Shown: positions 5,224-7,383 of the stretch, one piece after another
Numbering within the stretch: the stretch's first letter is position 1
Layout of the letters: each line of letters begins with the position of its first letter
Assembly: GCA_003520425.1 (NCBI GenBank)
Contig: DOUU01000308.1
Location: 1-7,383, forward strand
Direction: 5' to 3'
DNA length: 7,383 nucleotides
Source: Deltaproteobacteria bacterium
Lineage (GTDB): Bacteria > Myxococcota_A > UBA9160
Notes under the pieces: generated by a model
Databases searched by the model: none
What the model was told of the DNA's origin: nothing
Seen by the model: only the letters and a program-made list of their open reading frames with translations
Program-made: the position numbers and the translations under genes

Positions 5224-6612
5224 GTGGGCTTGCGCGCCTTGATCTTGGCCTTGGTGTTGGCCCTGGTGGCGGGTGGTGTGGCTGTGACCGTGGTGCGCTG
5301 CGAGGGCAAGCCACCGGTCATCCATGCGCCGAACGCGCTCATCGTCGGCAAGGAAACGCGTCCGTTCGCGCTCGAGATCGATGATGAGGGCTCGGGCCTG
5401 CGCCATGTGCGTGCGATCCTGGTGACCGAGAAAGGGGAATCGCCCTTGCTCGAGCGGGACTATCCCGGCAATCCGCTCACCGGCGGTGCGACGAAACCCT
5501 CCCACGAGCACGTGGAGCTCTCCATCGACGTCAAGGCGCTGGGCTTGCGCGAGGGCCAGGCCAAGCTGCGGGTCGTGGCCCGCGATTGGTCGTGGGCCCG
5601 GCTTCTCCAGGGCAACGAGACCACCCTCGAGCTTCCCGTGACGATCGATCTCAAGCCGCCCCGCATCGGCATCGAAAACGGGCAAACCTATCTCGAGCGC
5701 GGTGGCTCTGGGCTCGTCGTCTACACGCTCTCGAAACCCTCCGCGCGCGACGGGGTCGACGTCGGAGGGCACTTCTACCCCGGTCGGCCCTTCGGCAAGG
5801 ACGGTTTGCGCCGTCTTGCCTTCTTTGCCATCCCCCATGACGCTCCGCAGGACCCGGCCATCCGGGTCGTGGCCGAAGACGCTGCAGGAAACAGGGCTGC
5901 GCTCGGCTGGGCCACGCACCTGAAGGAGCGGACCTTCCCCGACGTGACGCTCAACCTCTCTCCGCAGTTCCTTTCCACGAAGGTGCCCGAGCTCGCGGAG
6001 GCGAAGGGCGTCGATGCCACCGACCCGATCGCTGCGTTCCAGAAGATCAACAGCGAAGGGCGCGCGTCCGACGAGGCACATGTCCGGGAGATCGTGAAAG
6101 CCTCAGGGGATCAGCGCCTCTGGAGCGGTGCTTTCGAACAACTCAAGAACTCCAAGGTCACGAGCCAGTTCGCGGAACGGCGCTCGTACTTCGTCGACGG
6201 GAAGAAGATCTCGCAGGCGACCCATTTCGGATACGACCTTGCCGTGACCGTGGCCTCGCCGGTGACCGCGTCCAACAGCGGGCGCGTGCTGTGGGCGGAC
6301 GATCTCGGGATCTACGGCAACTGCGTGATCCTCGATCACGGCTATGGCGTCGCGAGCCTGTACGGCCATCTCTCGCGGATCGATGTCGCGGTGGGGGACC
6401 TGGTTCGGGCCGGTCAACAGCTCGGGCTTTCGGGATCCACGGGTCTCGCGGGAGGCGATCACCTGCACTTCGCGATCCTCGTCGACGACACGTACGTCGA
6501 CCCTGTCGAGTGGTGGGATCCCAAGTGGATCCGCGAGAAGATCGATTCGCTCCTGGTGCCTGCGTCGGGGGGGGCACCTGAGGGCGCATCGGCCGCGGCC
6601 CAGGGCCAGTGA
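5224..6612 (+). CDS. Membrane-anchored M23/M37 (LytM-type) metallopeptidase with N-terminal Ig-like region
   Basis: The 462-residue protein is predicted to act in the envelope as a zinc endopeptidase on peptidoglycan cross-bridges or as an amidase activator. Residues 3-25 form an uncleaved-signal-like hydrophobic anchor (RALILALVLALVAGGVAVTV). Residues about 30-235 are beta-rich and contain Ig-like phrases (IRVVAEDAAGNRAALGW; AKLRVVARDWSW), probably two tandem domains. A linker of about 80 residues leads to the LytM domain (about 320-430) with a complete metal site: HFGYD (His334, Asp338), LYGHLS (His382) and DHLHF (His413, His415). Because all ligands are kept, it should be an active enzyme rather than an EnvC/NlpD-type degenerate activator. 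It starts at GTG 5224 behind a strong AGGAAGGGGGGGA ribosome-binding region and overlaps sfsA by four bases, so the two are probably co-transcribed and coupled. The last 15 or so residues are a low-complexity Ala/Gly/Gln tail. Confidence 0.93.
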   Translation: MGLRALILALVLALVAGGVAVTVVRCEGKPPVIHAPNALIVGKETRPFALEIDDEGSGLRHVRAILVTEKGESPLLERDYPGNPLTGGATKPSHEHVELSIDVKALGLREGQAKLRVVARDWSWARLLQGNETTLELPVTIDLKPPRIGIENGQTYLERGGSGLVVYTLSKPSARDGVDVGGHFYPGRPFGKDGLRRLAFFAIPHDAPQDPAIRVVAEDAAGNRAALGWATHLKERTFPDVTLNLSPQFLSTKVPELAEAKGVDATDPIAAFQKINSEGRASDEAHVREIVKASGDQRLWSGAFEQLKNSKVTSQFAERRSYFVDGKKISQATHFGYDLAVTVASPVTASNSGRVLWADDLGIYGNCVILDHGYGVASLYGHLSRIDVAVGDLVRAGQQLGLSGSTGLAGGDHLHFAILVDDTYVDPVEWWDPKWIREKIDSLLVPASGGAPEGASAAAQGQ

Positions 6613-7337
6613 GCCCCCCCGTCCGGGTGGCTTTCAAGGCCGATCTCGCCGGCCGACTCTTGCGACGCTACAAGCGCTTTCTCGCGGACATCGAGACGGA
6701 CGACGGCCGCCGCCTCACGGTCCACTGCCCGAATCCTGGGAGCATGCTCGGCTGCGCCATCCCCGGCTCTGCGGTGCGGTGCTCGACCAGCGAGGGCTCG
6801 CAGCGCCGCTTGGCGCACACCCTCGAGATGATTCGGGTGGGTCGGACGTGGATCGGTCTTCACACCACCCGCGCCAACACGCTGGTCGATGCGGCACTCT
6901 CTGCCGGTGCAATCCCCGCGCTCTCGGGATATGCGCTGCGCCGCCGAGAGGCTGCACCTCTCGCGCTGGGAGGCGGAGCGCGTCTCGACTTCTTTCTCTC
7001 CGGCCATCCGCGCGACACGCGACCGCTCTGGCTGGAGGTGAAGAGTGCCACCCTTGCGGAGGGAAGCGTTGCACGTTTTCCAGACAGCGTGACGCTGCGT
7101 GGACGCCGCCACCTTGAGCTCCTGGCAAAGCTCCGGCGCGAGGGAGCGCGGGCGGCCCTGCTCTTCGTCATCCAGCGCGCGGACTGCCGCGTGGTCGAGC
7201 CGGCGGATGACATCGACCCCGCGTACGGCCGCGCGCTCCGTGCGGCCGCCGCCGCAGGGGTCGAACTCCTCGCCGTGCGGGGGCGCGTTTGTCCCCGCGG
7301 TGTTTTCCTCGAGAGTCTGGCGGAGGTGCGACTGTGA
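6609..7337 (+). CDS. sfsA: SfsA family protein (sugar fermentation stimulation protein homologue)
   Basis: The 242-residue product matches SfsA along its length: RRYKRFLADIETDDGRRLTV (residues 19-38), HCPNPGSM (39-46), RLDFFL (125-130), LWLEVKSATLAEG (140-152), and FPDSVTLRGRRHLELL near residue 160. SfsA was named from E. coli, where extra copies stimulate maltose use and the protein was reported to bind DNA. Its fold carries PD-(D/E)xK nuclease-like residues, seen here as Asp127, Glu143 and Lys145, so a nucleic-acid role is plausible but unproven. Two conserved spots differ from the E. coli protein as I recall it: HCPNTG is HCPNPG here, and the VNTLWANRL segment is LHTTRANTL. It starts at a GTG inside the M23 stop (GTGA), which suggests translational coupling, and a second GTGA overlap follows at its own stop. 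Confidence 0.95.
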   Translation: MSPPVRVAFKADLAGRLLRRYKRFLADIETDDGRRLTVHCPNPGSMLGCAIPGSAVRCSTSEGSQRRLAHTLEMIRVGRTWIGLHTTRANTLVDAALSAGAIPALSGYALRRREAAPLALGGGARLDFFLSGHPRDTRPLWLEVKSATLAEGSVARFPDSVTLRGRRHLELLAKLRREGARAALLFVIQRADCRVVEPADDIDPAYGRALRAAAAAGVELLAVRGRVCPRGVFLESLAEVRL

Positions 7338-7383
7338 GCGCGGGGGCTCCTGCTCTTGCAAAAGCTCGTGTTGCCCTCCTGGC
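7334..7383 (+). CDS. Possible start of a third operon gene (3' truncated by the window)
   Basis: A GTG overlapping the sfsA stop (GTGA, 7334-7337) opens a frame that stays open to the window end, reading MSAGAPALAKARVALLA with the GTG as Met. The overlap repeats the geometry of the M23-sfsA junction, which supports a further coupled gene. Codon use in this short piece is not GC-ending biased (about half of the codons). The frame continuing in phase with sfsA after its stop is more biased but has no good start. The function cannot be judged from 16 codons. Confidence 0.35.
   Translation, partial: MSAGAPALAKARVALL

Noticed and set aside
5206..6081. Minus-strand open frame of 291 codons opposite the M23 peptidase gene
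   Set aside because: It looks fairly protein-like but is antisense to the Ig-like and anchor region, which is needed for a complete M23 protein with a strong ribosome-binding site. No motif was found.
6459..7361. Minus-strand open frame of 300 codons opposite sfsA
   Set aside because: sfsA on the plus strand is unambiguous, and the antisense product shows no domain.
1..7383. CRISPR arrays, tRNA or rRNA genes, insertion sequences, toxin-antitoxin or phage-defence genes
   Set aside because: No regular repeats, clover-leaf patterns, transposase or integrase motifs, terminal inverted repeats or defence-type domains were seen on either strand.

Overview
The window is a GC-rich, gene-dense bacterial chromosomal segment. 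GC-ending codons dominate the real genes and there is no mobile-element, tRNA, rRNA or CRISPR signal. The base composition and gene set (type-1 PyrF, a bacterial Dph6-like PP-loop protein, a YegD-like Hsp70, an Ig-like/M23 envelope peptidase, SfsA) would fit a deltaproteobacterial or Myxococcota-like genome. That assignment is only an inference from general features. No 16S or other decisive marker is present.

Layout from left to right. The 3' end of an unidentified plus-strand gene (1-102) meets tail to tail an unidentified multi-pass membrane protein on the minus strand (110 to about 1150 or 1195). Two further minus-strand genes follow: pyrF, the last step of UMP synthesis (1331-2080), and a Dph6/DUF71-type PP-loop ATPase (2376-3080). 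A 295-bp interval separates these two. It is spanned by a 100-codon frame (2077-2379) that overlaps both neighbours by ATGA, although its composition is unlike that of the real genes here. Divergent from the PP-loop gene is an Hsp70/YegD-like protein with only the ATPase domain (3191-4471). It runs tail to tail into a histidine-phosphatase (phosphoglycerate-mutase-fold) gene on the minus strand (4489-5097). A 126-bp divergent intergenic region contains a perfect 18-bp GC palindrome. From it a plus-strand operon starts: a membrane-anchored Ig-like/M23 LytM metallopeptidase (5224-6612), then sfsA (6609-7337) with a GTGA overlap, then possibly a third gene starting at a second GTGA overlap (7334) and cut off by the window end.

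Functionally this looks like ordinary housekeeping and envelope content: pyrimidine synthesis, cell-wall remodelling, a small phosphatase, an Hsp70-like ATPase and a PP-loop ligase-like protein. I found no convincing new multi-gene system. The points most worth checking are the odd interval between the PP-loop gene and pyrF, the palindrome in the 5.1-kb divergent promoter region, and the unassigned roles of the PP-loop and substrate-domain-less Hsp70 proteins that share a divergent promoter region.
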